A stretch of 34,396 bases of DNA from Clostridia bacterium (GCA_017395105.1 JAFPWD010000025.1:1-34396), one strand, 5' to 3'; shown: positions 15,638-23,159, counted from the first letter of the stretch. The notes: generated by a model not told the origin, from the sequence alone. Translations and numbers: made by a program.

Positions 15638-15666
15638 TTGACTTTTAACCTGAAATAGGTTAGAAT
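15638..15666 (+). promoter_or_regulatory. Promoter of the lipoprotein cassette
   Basis: -35 TTGACT (15638-15643), 17-bp spacer, -10 TAGAAT (15661-15666). The operator pair occupies the same positions as in the cassette at 14636-14681. Confidence 0.8.
15646..15662. promoter_or_regulatory. XRE operator 4
   Basis: TAACCTGAAATAGGTTA, a perfect TAACCT-N5-AGGTTA palindrome in the spacer, centred 25 bp from operator 3. Confidence 0.75.
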
Positions 15667-15735
15667 TGGTTTGCAGGATAAGTGCTTGTGCCTCTTTCTG
15701 CTATGAATTACAGTTTAATGGGAGGTGATAAATTT

Positions 15736-15786
15736 TTGAATATGGTTAATCTGTTTGAAATTTTTGTTGTAATAACGCCACTATAA
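15736..15786 (+). CDS. Possible 16-residue hydrophobic peptide
   Basis: A very strong ribosome site GGGAGGTGAT (15720-15729) precedes TTG at 15736 by seven bases, opening a frame of 16 residues (MNMVNLFEIFVVITPL). An in-frame ATG at 15742 would give 14. The peptide is hydrophobic, and the AGGAGGTGAT-start layout recalls the short holin-like type I toxins of Bacillota, but it is shorter than those. It may instead be a leader peptide or a decayed toxin. It lies in the XRE-controlled leader, 18 bases before the lipoprotein ATG. Confidence 0.3.
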   Translation: MNMVNLFEIFVVITPL

Positions 15787-15804
15787 GTCTTGGAGGAAAA
15801 CAAA

Positions 15805-16170
15805 ATGAAAAATTTTAGAAAAGCAGTATGTATGTTCCTTGCTTTGGTAACAATCGGTCTTGTTGTTGTAAGCTGTTCATCGTCAAAAACCGATCCGATA
15901 ATCGGCGAGTGGGTATGGAAATTTGATGATAAAAATATTCTTACGCTGTTAGAAAGCGGAAAAGCTTATTTGAGCCGCGGAAGTAGTAATAGTAAATACG
16001 ACGGAGATGGAACTTGGGAGAAAGTATCGAACGGCAAATATGTAATTATTATTCATGATACCACATGGGGTAATCTAAAGTTTGATGTTGTTCTTAATGG
16101 CAACACTATAACGCTTACAAGGGATGATGGAAGTACAAACGGTTACAAACAAGAATTCACACGAAAATAG
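15805..16170 (+). CDS. Small lipoprotein with lipocalin-like domain, XRE-controlled
   Basis: A 121-residue protein from ATG 15805, eight bases after GGAGG. Residues 1-25 form a lipoprotein signal with lipobox VVSC. The mature part is a small beta-rich domain: IIGEWVWKFDD, YDGDGTWEKVSNGKYVIII, LKFDVVLNGNTITLTRDDG. This alternation of short strands with a GEW opening is seen in lipocalin-like and similar lipid-anchored domains of Bacillota, but I cannot name the family. It is under the promoter at 15638-15666 and so probably under XRE control. Base composition is lower in GC than in neighbouring genes, which may mean recent acquisition. A terminator follows at 16241-16276. Confidence 0.75.
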   Translation: MKNFRKAVCMFLALVTIGLVVVSCSSSKTDPIIGEWVWKFDDKNILTLLESGKAYLSRGSSNSKYDGDGTWEKVSNGKYVIIIHDTTWGNLKFDVVLNGNTITLTRDDGSTNGYKQEFTRK

Positions 16171-16240
16171 GATTGCATCCGTCAATAAGAATTTCGATTT
16201 GTTGATACTGAAAAGTTGTAATCCATCAACACATAATTTA

Positions 16241-16276
16241 GAGTGTCGCTCGTATGGGCGACATTCCTTATGTTTT
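16241..16276 (+). terminator. Terminator of the lipoprotein cassette
   Basis: GAGTGTCGC (16241-16249) pairs with GCGACATTC (16258-16266), one G-T pair, followed by CTTATGTTTT. Confidence 0.65.
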
Positions 16277-16357
16277 CATTTGCCTCTACGCGGATGTTTC
16301 CTAATCAATTATTATGGCAAACGCATATTATTAGCTCTATTAAATCTTGTGTAAGTA

Positions 16358-16366
16358 TGGTATAAT
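16358..16366 (+). promoter_or_regulatory. Extended -10 promoter of pepT
   Basis: TGGTATAAT at 16358-16366 is an extended -10 element (TG-N-TATAAT). No good -35 is present. pepT starts 34 bases downstream. Confidence 0.6.
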
Positions 16367-16399
16367 CAACCCAAGAAACCAACCCAACGGAGGCAACCC

Positions 16400-17623
16400 A
16401 TGAAAACCCATGAACGCTTTTTAAACTACGTTCGCATCCACACCGCGAGCAGCGAGGATTCCACGACCGTTCCGACCACGGCGCGGCAGTTCGACCTTGC
16501 GAAAATGCTTGTAGAGGAGCTTCACGCGCTCGGCATCGAGAATGCGCGGGTGGACGATAAATGCTATGTTTACGCTTCGATCCCCGCCACGGCGGGCTGT
16601 GAAAATGCGCCCGCGCTCGGCTTTATCGCGCACATGGACACCGTTCCCGATTTTTCGGGCGAGAGCGTACAGCCGCGCATCATTGAAAACTACGACGGCG
16701 GCGAGGTCGTGCTCGGCGAGAGCGGCAGGACGCTTTCCCCCGAAAAGCTGCCGCATCTTCCGATGCTCAAGGGCAGAACGCTTATCGTGACCGACGGCAC
16801 GACCGTGCTCGGCGGCGACGACAAGGCGGGCATAGCGGAGATAATCACCGCCGTGGAGCGCATCCTTTCGGAGAATATTCCGCACGGCAAAATTTGCATC
16901 GGCTTCACGCCAGATGAGGAGGTCGGCTCTGGCGCGGATAATTTCGACGTTGCGGCTTTCGGCGCTGATTTTGCGTACACCGTGGACGGCGGTATAGAGG
17001 GCGAAATAGAATACGAAAACTTCAATGCCGCGAGCGCAAAGGTGGTTGTAAACGGCTTCAATATCCACCCGGGCGACAGTAAGAACAAGATGATAAACGC
17101 GCTGCTCGTGGCTATGGAGTTCAATTCGATGCTCCCCGCCGAGACCCCTTCGAACACCGAGGGCTACGAGGGCTTTTTCCACCTTACCGATATGGGCGGC
17201 AGCGTTGAAAAATGCGAGATGAGCTATATTCTGCGCGATCATTCGAGCGAAATTATGACGGCGCGAAAGGCGAGCATGGAGCACGCCGCGAAGATACTGA
17301 ACGAGAAATACGGCGCGGGCACGGTGGAGCTCAGCATGCGCGATCAGTACCGCAATATGAAGGAGAAGATCGAGCCCTGTATGCACCTTATCGAAAACGC
17401 GATAGCGGCGGCGAAGGAGCTCGGCATCGAGCCGCGCGTTCAGCCCATTCGCGGCGGCACGGACGGCGCAAGGCTCAGCTTCATGGGGCTGCCCTGCCCG
17501 AACCTCGGCACCGGCGATTTCGCCTGCCACGGTCCGTATGAACACGTTACGGTCGAGGGCATGGAGAAGTGCACCGAGCTGGTGATAAAGTTTGTGGAGA
17601 AGTACGCGAAGCTCAAAAAGTAA
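16400..17623 (+). CDS. pepT: Peptidase T (tripeptide aminopeptidase)
   Basis: A 407-residue M20-family metallopeptidase, the normal PepT length. It removes the N-terminal residue from tripeptides in the cytoplasm, using two zinc ions. The metal and catalytic residues known from E. coli PepT fall at the expected positions: His78 and Asp80 in HMDTVPD, Asp140 in GGDDKAG, Glu173 and Glu174 in TPDEEVGSG, Asp196 in YTVDGG, and a late His (about 377) in ACHGPYEHV. RGGTDGA is also typical. ATG 16400 follows CGGAGG. It appears to be transcribed alone, from the extended -10 promoter just upstream to the terminator at 17639-17681. Confidence 0.95.
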   Translation: MKTHERFLNYVRIHTASSEDSTTVPTTARQFDLAKMLVEELHALGIENARVDDKCYVYASIPATAGCENAPALGFIAHMDTVPDFSGESVQPRIIENYDGGEVVLGESGRTLSPEKLPHLPMLKGRTLIVTDGTTVLGGDDKAGIAEIITAVERILSENIPHGKICIGFTPDEEVGSGADNFDVAAFGADFAYTVDGGIEGEIEYENFNAASAKVVVNGFNIHPGDSKNKMINALLVAMEFNSMLPAETPSNTEGYEGFFHLTDMGGSVEKCEMSYILRDHSSEIMTARKASMEHAAKILNEKYGAGTVELSMRDQYRNMKEKIEPCMHLIENAIAAAKELGIEPRVQPIRGGTDGARLSFMGLPCPNLGTGDFACHGPYEHVTVEGMEKCTELVIKFVEKYAKLKK

Positions 17624-17638
17624 GATCGATTTTTAAGT

Positions 17639-17681
17639 AAAGCGATTCCGGAACGGCCTATGGCAATATCGGATCGCTTTT
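17639..17681 (+). terminator. Terminator after pepT
   Basis: AAAGCGATTCCG (17639-17650) pairs with CGGATCGCTTT (17670-17680) with one bulged T; a short T-run is part of the 3' arm. Confidence 0.6.
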
Positions 17682-17798
17682 ACAATTGCCTCGCCAAGCA
17701 GTGCAGGGCGATTCCGCCGAGGGAAGCGGTTTTCATAGCTTTTTCACGGTTTTTTATGAAATGCAATCTGTACGTGCGCGATTGTAAAGCGGATTTGA

Positions 17799-17827
17799 TT
17801 GACCGTGGCGGCGGGAAATGGTATGCT
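17799..17827 (+). promoter_or_regulatory. Promoter of the membrane XRE gene
   Basis: -35 TTGACC (17799-17804), 17-bp spacer, -10 TATGCT (17822-17827), with the TGG of an extended -10 in front. Confidence 0.65.
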
Positions 17828-17838
17828 TTGATCGTAAA

Positions 17839-17850
17839 GGTGTCAACACC
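17839..17850. promoter_or_regulatory. Candidate operator for the membrane XRE protein
   Basis: GGTGTCAACACC, a palindrome with 5-bp arms, about 12 bases after the -10 and 30 before the start codon. Its position suits autorepression. Confidence 0.45.
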
Positions 17851-17879
17851 CCATTAGTATTTGAAAGAGGTGAATGCTT

Positions 17880-18956
17880 ATGTTGTTCAATGAAATGCTG
17901 CTGAAGCGGCGGAAGGAATTGGGAATGACTCAGGACGAGCTTGCCGCGAAGCTCGCCGTCAGCCGCCAGTCCGTGAGCCGATGGGAAAACGGCGAATGTA
18001 TGCCCGATGCCGAAAAGCTTATCAGGCTTTCTGAAATACTTGAAACGAGCCTTGATGAGCTTGCGGGGCGGGAGGTCAGAATGGAGCCCATAGTATTGGA
18101 AGCGCCCAAACTGCCGAAGGCGAAAAGGCAGCTCTTTATTCGTGCCGCTGCTGCGGCGGCCTGTCTGCTGATCGGAGCTGCGGGATTTTTGATCGGAAAA
18201 TATACTTCTGGACATAACGATTCACCGTCCGCATTTATGACCGAAGCGCTGACGTTGGAGGATCTGGAGCTGAACTCCTATGATGCGGCGAAGGGAAAAT
18301 ACTCTTTATTATTCAACTCCAACTCGCCCGTGGACGGCACGATCCGCTTTTATCGCAAGGGCAGCGACGTTGCCGCCGTATCAAAACAAACTGTTTCCTG
18401 CGGAAACGGCCTTTATGCCGTTGATATCGAGCTTGAGCCCGGCGCGAGATACGATAAGGCCGTGTTCACCGTCAACGCAGGCGGCTGCATACAAAGCGTT
18501 GATTTTTTAACGCAGATCAGCGTTTATGAAGACGGTATTTCATACTGCGATCATTCAACGATAACGGACAGAAAAATTGCTTCGGCAGAAAGCCTCGGCG
18601 CTTCTCAACCGAAGGACGGGATCGCGGTCGGTTCCGATGATTCCGAAGGCAGTGAAGGCGTTTCCCAACTTCTGGAAACGACCACTTATCCGGATACGCC
18701 CCATATAGTTCCGTTCGACCGCGAGAAATTGTTCGGCGTGATATATGAACACGTTCGCAAAACGTACACGGAGCTTGGCGAGGAAGCCGCCTTGAAGCTT
18801 GCCGAACAGATCACGGACGGCATGGAAGGGGCGAATACAGCTTGGCTCGAAAACGGCCGGGAAGGCTTGAACTATACTCTGACCGAGAACGGCGCAGCGA
18901 GCTATGAGATCGGAAAAGTGGTTGACGGCGTGTTTGTGGAGCTGTGGAACGATTAG
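17880..18956 (+). CDS. Membrane-anchored XRE regulator with extracellular domain
   Basis: A 358-residue protein. I choose ATG 17880 (MLFNEMLLKRR), seven bases after AGAGGTG; the ATG at 17874 is too near that site. Residues 5-62 are an HTH_3 DNA-binding domain (MTQDELAAKLAVSRQSVSRWENG). A linker leads to a single transmembrane helix at about 85-107 (FIRAAAAAACLLIGAAGFLIG). Residues 110-358 are predicted outside: a beta-rich part (about 130-235) with VDGTIRFYRKG and AVFTVNAGG, then a helical C-terminus with VRKTYTELGEEAALKLAEQITDG. This is a one-component transmembrane regulator: a signal outside would be passed to DNA inside. The ligand is unknown. It stands alone, with a strong terminator after it. 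Confidence 0.8.
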   Translation: MLFNEMLLKRRKELGMTQDELAAKLAVSRQSVSRWENGECMPDAEKLIRLSEILETSLDELAGREVRMEPIVLEAPKLPKAKRQLFIRAAAAAACLLIGAAGFLIGKYTSGHNDSPSAFMTEALTLEDLELNSYDAAKGKYSLLFNSNSPVDGTIRFYRKGSDVAAVSKQTVSCGNGLYAVDIELEPGARYDKAVFTVNAGGCIQSVDFLTQISVYEDGISYCDHSTITDRKIASAESLGASQPKDGIAVGSDDSEGSEGVSQLLETTTYPDTPHIVPFDREKLFGVIYEHVRKTYTELGEEAALKLAEQITDGMEGANTAWLENGREGLNYTLTENGAASYEIGKVVDGVFVELWND

Positions 18957-18978
18957 CGATCCGATAAAACAAAGCAAC

Positions 18979-19023
18979 CGGGAGCGCGAAAGGTATATCT
19001 GCCTCTGCGCTCCCGTTCGTTTT
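18979..19023 (+). terminator. Terminator of the membrane XRE gene
   Basis: CGGGAGCGC (18979-18987) pairs with GCGCTCCCG (19007-19015), followed by TTCGTTTT. Confidence 0.8.
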
Positions 19024-19028
19024 CATCG

Positions 19029-19361
19029 CTACGGGCTTTGCTCGATTTTTTTATAGTATGCGCCGTCCTTAAAGATGAGCGCGTAAACGTATTCGCTTTC
19101 GTTTTCCCCGCTTGCAGGTATCGCTTGGAAGATCAGTGCCTTTTCGCTGCCGTATGGAAGCGTTCCGAGAAGCGCACCCCTTATCAGCGGCTCGTGATCG
19201 GTGCAAAGCGCGTACTTTTCGCCATCGAGAATGAGGTATTCGTACTCTGCGCCGCGAAATTCGCCGTCAAGAGTCGTAAACAGCGGGATGATCGCGCATA
19301 TCGGCAGGGCGGCAAGCAGGATGATGACTGCCGCTATAACGAGTTTTTTTCTTTTGTTCAT
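19029..19361 (-). CDS. Small membrane-anchored protein, unknown
   Basis: A 110-residue protein; ATG at 19361 with GGAG seven bases upstream. Residues 1-28 form a signal anchor (KKLVIAAVIILLAALPICAIIPL), and the rest is exported and beta-rich: EYEYLILDGEKYALC, EKALIFQAI, EYVYALIFKDGAYYKKIE. I do not recognise a family. It starts 22 bases after the decayed gene at 19384-19901 and was probably made from the same promoter (19958-19985). Its frame is intact while its upstream neighbour is broken. Confidence 0.65.
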   Translation of the reverse strand: MNKRKKLVIAAVIILLAALPICAIIPLFTTLDGEFRGAEYEYLILDGEKYALCTDHEPLIRGALLGTLPYGSEKALIFQAIPASGENESEYVYALIFKDGAYYKKIEQSP

Positions 19362-19383
19362 ATTTCATCTCCAAATCGGTGTA

Positions 19384-19901
19384 TCAATACGAAGAAAAAT
19401 AATAGTAAAAGTGCCCCGTGATACTCTCGGTGTAGAAGTAATTGTCGCCATCCTCCTCGCGCACTTCAAGCCCGCTGCCGCTTTCGATCAGTTCCGAGTA
19501 TGCGCAGCCGCTCATTGCGGAAAGGGCCTTTTTTCGTTCTCCGAAAGCGCATAGAAGAAGCCCCAATAGGAGGTGTTCGGCCCGAAGCCGGAGCCGCCGC
19601 AGGAGAATTCGATATAATCATCATGCGCGTTTATCTCCTCGATTATGCCGGTATTTTCAAGCTCCATAAAGCTTTTTTCACGGATATGCTTGGTAAGATC
19701 GCTTTCGTTTTCAAGCACGTAGTCGAATACGCGCTTTTTAGGTGATTGCGGATCCCGCACCTGAAAAAACTAGCAGGACGAGGCGCATGAAGCAAGAAAC
19801 AAGAGCAAGGCGAGCGCTGCTGCAAGCACGCTGACGGCGAAAGGCTTTTTTTCGCCCCGACGAGAAGCATCGCGGCAAATCACGCTTTCATAGATGTTCA
19901 T
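19384..19901 (-). pseudogene. Decayed lipoprotein gene (in-frame stop and frameshift)
   Basis: Reading the minus strand from ATG at 19901, the protein opens with a cytoplasmic stretch (MNIYESVICRDASRRGEKK), a hydrophobic segment and a perfect lipobox LASC. A TAG at 19772-19770 then interrupts the frame; beyond it the sense resumes in frame (FFQVRDPQSPKKRVFDYVLEN) down to NTSYWGFFYALSENE. There a run of six A (plus-strand T run 19529-19534) is one short; with seven the frame would run on through MSGCAYSELIE and DGDNYFYTESITGHF to the stop at 19384. Two separate lesions argue for a real pseudogene rather than a single read error. The promoter at 19958-19985 is intact. Confidence 0.72.
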
Positions 19902-19957
19902 TTAAACTCACCGCCTTTCGTTGGTTTGATGGAGAAGTGAAAAAGCATTACAAAATA

Positions 19958-19985
19958 ATTATACTTTTTTTTCAATGGCTGTCAA
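19958..19985 (-). promoter_or_regulatory. Sigma-A promoter of the decayed lipoprotein gene
   Basis: On the minus strand, -35 TTGACA (19985-19980), 16-bp spacer, -10 TATAAT (19963-19958), both exact. Confidence 0.75.
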
Positions 19986-20085
19986 CCGTGCTTGCTGCCG
20001 TCTTTTGCATAGCATTTTCACAACGGCACATAATTGTTTTGGGAGAAAAGCGTTTTTCCCGAAGTAAGTTGAAACGGAGAAACCG

Positions 20086-20220
20086 ATGCGTGAAACAATG
20101 TTTTTGATCCTCGGAATGCTGATAGGCGGTGCTGTAGGCATATTCGTAATGTGTGCGCTTCAGCTCGGCGCAAGGCATGAGCTTCAGCTTAAAAACGAAA
20201 ACGATGAAGCCCGGCGGTGA
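20086..20220 (+). CDS. Small single-TM protein, DUF3789-like
   Basis: A 44-residue protein, ATG 20086 six bases after GGAG. Residues 5-27 form one transmembrane helix (MFLILGMLIGGAVGIFVMCALQ), and a hydrophilic charged tail follows. The ILG-x-x-IGG-x-x-G-x-FVMC pattern is that of DUF3789, a family of tiny membrane proteins common in Clostridia and their phages and conjugative elements; its function is unknown. The stop codon lies within the loop of the terminator hairpin. The assignment is from pattern. Confidence 0.65.
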   Translation: MRETMFLILGMLIGGAVGIFVMCALQLGARHELQLKNENDEARR

Positions 20221-20236
20221 GCCGGGCTTCGGTTTT
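20206..20236. terminator. Bidirectional terminator
   Basis: GAAGCCCGGC (20206-20215) pairs perfectly with GCCGGGCTTC (20221-20230) around GGTGA, followed by GGTTTT; the other strand continues into T-rich sequence, so it also serves the minus-strand gene at 20241. Confidence 0.85.
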
Positions 20237-20240
20237 GCTC

Positions 20241-20648
20241 CTATTTTTTCAGAAGCTGCTTTATCAAAAGTGATTTCAAAAGCAGATATCTTTCGTATTT
20301 ATCCGCATCCGCAAAATGCGCCTTGCGGCTCTGCTCGGGCGTGTTTTCATAGTCGAGAACCCTGTCGTCGCCCTCGAACTGCTCGCTCGTGAGGTCGAAC
20401 TTGATGCCGCCTATCTCGTTTATGCAGTGGTACGCGCCGTCGCCGAGCGAAACGCCGAGTACCCTGCCGCCAAGAAGATCCTGAACTATGAACGCGGTTA
20501 TCGAGCATTGGCCGAGGGTTTTATTCGCTTCGCTCCACTCGGGGCGAAAGCGCGGCGCGCAGGTTTCGGCGCACCAGCATCTATCGAACGCATCGTATAG
20601 CGCCCTTATTTCCGAAGGAACTGTTTCGTTTCCGTAAAACTTATACAT
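20241..20648 (-). CDS. YunG-like protein
   Basis: A 135-residue soluble protein; ATG at 20648 follows AAAGGAG. The phrase LGQCSITAFIVQDLLGG with HCINEIGGIKFDLTSEQF is the signature of the YunG family of Bacillota (Bacillus YunG). Cys48 in LGQC, His74 in YHC and Asp85 in KFDLT could form a Cys-His-Asp triad of a papain- or transglutaminase-like fold; this is inference from spacing, as the family's activity is not established to my knowledge. It is 26 bases downstream of the ZIP transporter gene on the same strand and probably in one transcript with it. Confidence 0.72.
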   Translation of the reverse strand: MYKFYGNETVPSEIRALYDAFDRCWCAETCAPRFRPEWSEANKTLGQCSITAFIVQDLLGGRVLGVSLGDGAYHCINEIGGIKFDLTSEQFEGDDRVLDYENTPEQSRKAHFADADKYERYLLLKSLLIKQLLKK

Positions 20649-20674
20649 AGCCTGCTCCTTTCAACTAAACCGCA

Positions 20675-21463
20675 TCAGCCGAGTGCCACGTCCAGCGCCA
20701 TCATCAGCGCAAAGCCGAGCGCAAACAAGATAACGCCTATATTCGAGTGCTCGCCCTCGCTCATCTCGGGGATAAGCTCCTCCACAACTACGTAGAGCAT
20801 AGCGCCCGCCGCAAATGCAAGGAAATACGGCATTATGGGCAGGAAGAGCTTTGCAAAGAATATCGTCAGAAGCGCGCCGATCGGCTCAACGGCGCCCGTA
20901 AGAGTGCCGTTGCCGAAGGCCTTATGCCTGCTCATGCCCTCGGCGTGAAGGGGCAGGGAGATTATCGCGCCCTCGGGGAAATTCTGAATAGCAATTCCGA
21001 GCGAGAGAGCGAGTGCTCTGCCCGCCGTGACCTCGGGCAGCCCTGCGATAAGACCTGCGTAAACGATGCCGAGCGTCATGCCCTCGGGAATATTGTGCAG
21101 CGTCACGGCAAGCACCATCATAGTGGCTCTCTGAACGCGGCTTCGCGGACCCTCGGATTGGGCGGCGTTCATGTGCAGATGGGGTGTTATCCTATCGAGC
21201 AGCAGCAGAAACGCTATGCCCACAAGAAAGCCGATCACGGAGGGAATGAACGCGAGCTTTCCGAGCCCCTGCTGCTCCGAGAGATTCATTGCGGGGATTA
21301 TGAGGCTCCAGATCGAGGCGGCGACCATAACGCCCGCCGCAAAGCCCGTCAGCGCGCGCTGAACGCTGCGCTTGAGCTCGCGCTTCATGAAATAAACGCA
21401 GCCCGAGCCGAGCATAGTTCCGAGGAAGGGGATCAAAAGCCCTAAAGCAACCTTGCCTGTCAT
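20675..21463 (-). CDS. ZIP-family divalent metal transporter
   Basis: A 262-residue membrane protein of about eight helices. It is expected to bring zinc or other divalent metal ions into the cytoplasm. The two metal-site helices are plain: HNIPEG (residues 123-128) and QNFPEG (160-165), as in ZupT/GufA-type ZIP proteins. HLHMN at about 95-99 in the loop before helix four may be a His-containing metal relay. The start ATG at 21463 follows AAAGGA at ten bases. It lies downstream of the PIG-L-type gene by 44 bases. No Zur or MntR-type site is obvious. The ion cannot be told from sequence. Confidence 0.88.
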   Translation of the reverse strand: MTGKVALGLLIPFLGTMLGSGCVYFMKRELKRSVQRALTGFAAGVMVAASIWSLIIPAMNLSEQQGLGKLAFIPSVIGFLVGIAFLLLLDRITPHLHMNAAQSEGPRSRVQRATMMVLAVTLHNIPEGMTLGIVYAGLIAGLPEVTAGRALALSLGIAIQNFPEGAIISLPLHAEGMSRHKAFGNGTLTGAVEPIGALLTIFFAKLFLPIMPYFLAFAAGAMLYVVVEELIPEMSEGEHSNIGVILFALGFALMMALDVALG

Positions 21464-21507
21464 TGTTGATTCGTCCTTTTAAAGTGTGGAATAGTATTTT
21501 TCGCTTT

Positions 21508-23124
21508 TCAGCGGCGTTTTCGTTTTAATAGAATTATACTCAGCGCGATCGCGCCCGCGAGCAGCAGAAAAGTCGGCATCACTATCGGCGGCAAAGCCGT
21601 TGGTGCTGCACCGCCTCTTTCCGCCTGCGGCTGTGACGGCACCTCGGTCTCCGGCTGCGCCGTCGGCTCGTTCGTTACCTCGGGCGTGGGAATCGGCGTG
21701 GGAGTCGGGGTCGGGGTCGGAGCCGGAGTGGGCGTTGGTGTGGGCGTTGGTGTGGGAGTCGGCCTTACGATCGGCAAACGCGTCGGCCTTGGCGTGGGAG
21801 TCGGTGTTGGCTCCGGCGTGGGAGTCGGCGTGGGAGTCGGCGTGGGAACGGGCGTTGGCGGGGACGTAGTTGCGGGAGCCGCCGTGCTGGAGGGAACCGT
21901 ATGCGCATCGCCGTAGAAGCTTATATTCTCGTAAAAATGCTTCTTAACGCTGTCCTCACCCACAAGGCTGCGCCAAAGCCCGTAATAGCGGGGCGAATAC
22001 TGCGGGAAGCCGTAGGAGTTCGTGACAGGGTTAGCGGGGGTGCCGAGCAGCCAATAGCGGTAGCGCGTGCTCATCTGGGAGATATGGCAGCGGAAGGCAT
22101 CCTGCGATACCTGATAGGCGGTCTTGCCGCCAAAGTACGAAAGGGGAGTGTCGATCTCGAAATTTATCTCATTATCCCAATACAGGTGGATATAGATCTT
22201 CGGAACGTCCCAAGTGCCGTGCGCCAGCGCAAGATCGGGATAGCGGGAAGCATCGTTTGAAACGAGCGCCGCATCGCGCAGCGCGTGGGAGTCGATGATA
22301 TGCGCGCTATGCCCGTATTCGCCGAGAATATCGTGCGCAAGCACCACCTGCGGCTTGTATTTGCGCAGAAGCATGGTCTGGTGCTTAACCATATCGTCGT
22401 AGGTGAAGCCGAGATAAGCAAACAGCCTAAGCCCCTCCTCCTCGCTGTAGCCCCTGCCCGTGTCCATGAATGGGCCGATAACGGGGTAGCGCGTAAGTCC
22501 GCAGGTCCAAAGCCCGTTCAAAAGCTCGTGCGGCCTTGTGTGCGTGTTCCAATGGTTTGTGAAGAAGCATACCTGCACCTCCGCTCCGCGCGCCACCGCA
22601 TCGGGCACCGCACCCGCGAAGAAGAGCTGATCGTCGTCCGAATGGGCGGCAAGCAGCATCATATCGCAGCGCCCCGAGGCGGGCCGCCAAACCTGAACGT
22701 TTGCAGGGGGCTTCGTGCCGAGTGAAAAAAAGAAGATATCGGCTATGCTGACCTCCTTGGAGAAGCTCAGCGTAAGCTGCGAGGCGCTCGTGGAATCCAC
22801 CTTTTGAAACTCGTGCAGAAAGCCGTATGCGCCGCAGCTCTGAAACATTCCGTTGAACCAAAGCTTCCAGCTCGGCGGAGTTCGGTCGAATTTGATGTAG
22901 ATGCCGCCGATCGGCTCGACTGCGCGAACCGTGATAACCGCCTGCGAGTATTCAAGATAGGTGCTCTCGCTGTTGTCGATGAGCATACCGTTTATCGGAG
23001 CGCCGTTGAGCTCGATGGAGCAGCTCGCAGTGATATCGCGCATAACGCTTTCGCCGAGCGCGGAGGGAAGGGGAATGCACGCGAGCAGAAGCGCAAAAAC
23101 CATAAAAACAATGAGTTTTTTCAT
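21508..23124 (-). CDS. Surface-anchored PIG-L/LmbE-family deacetylase
   Basis: A 538-residue protein. A signal peptide (1-24, ending SALGE) is followed by a beta-sandwich region (about 28-145, galactose-binding-like) and a PIG-L/LmbE deacetylase domain (about 150-395). The catalytic AHPDDE motif appears as AHSDDDQ (His161, Asp163-165), and the second metal-binding part is GHSAH (His272, His275). These zinc enzymes remove N-acetyl groups from sugars. Residues about 415-500 are a Thr-Pro repeat stalk that would span the wall, and the C-terminus has a membrane helix (TFLLLAGAIALSIILL) with a basic end, so it is membrane-anchored outside. No LPXTG is present. Start at 23124 follows AAGGA. The substrate is unknown, perhaps an envelope or host glycan. 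Confidence 0.85.
   Translation of the reverse strand: MKKLIVFMVFALLLACIPLPSALGESVMRDITASCSIELNGAPINGMLIDNSESTYLEYSQAVITVRAVEPIGGIYIKFDRTPPSWKLWFNGMFQSCGAYGFLHEFQKVDSTSASQLTLSFSKEVSIADIFFFSLGTKPPANVQVWRPASGRCDMMLLAAHSDDDQLFFAGAVPDAVARGAEVQVCFFTNHWNTHTRPHELLNGLWTCGLTRYPVIGPFMDTGRGYSEEEGLRLFAYLGFTYDDMVKHQTMLLRKYKPQVVLAHDILGEYGHSAHIIDSHALRDAALVSNDASRYPDLALAHGTWDVPKIYIHLYWDNEINFEIDTPLSYFGGKTAYQVSQDAFRCHISQMSTRYRYWLLGTPANPVTNSYGFPQYSPRYYGLWRSLVGEDSVKKHFYENISFYGDAHTVPSSTAAPATTSPPTPVPTPTPTPTPTPEPTPTPTPRPTRLPIVRPTPTPTPTPTPTPAPTPTPTPTPIPTPEVTNEPTAQPETEVPSQPQAERGGAAPTALPPIVMPTFLLLAGAIALSIILLKRKRR
21670..21860. repeat. Hexamer-like repeats encoding the Thr-Pro stalk
   Basis: Units of GTGGGAGTCGGC/GTTGGT type repeat many times within the coding sequence, giving the (TP)n stalk. 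Such tracts tend to change length by slippage. Confidence 0.75.
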
Positions 23125-23159
23125 CGCGTTTCATCCTTGCTGCATAATATTACAGCATA

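Noticed and set aside
21600-21916. Plus-strand Gly-Val and Trp-Glu repeat frames
   Set aside because: They are by-products of the Thr-Pro repeat tract on the minus strand.
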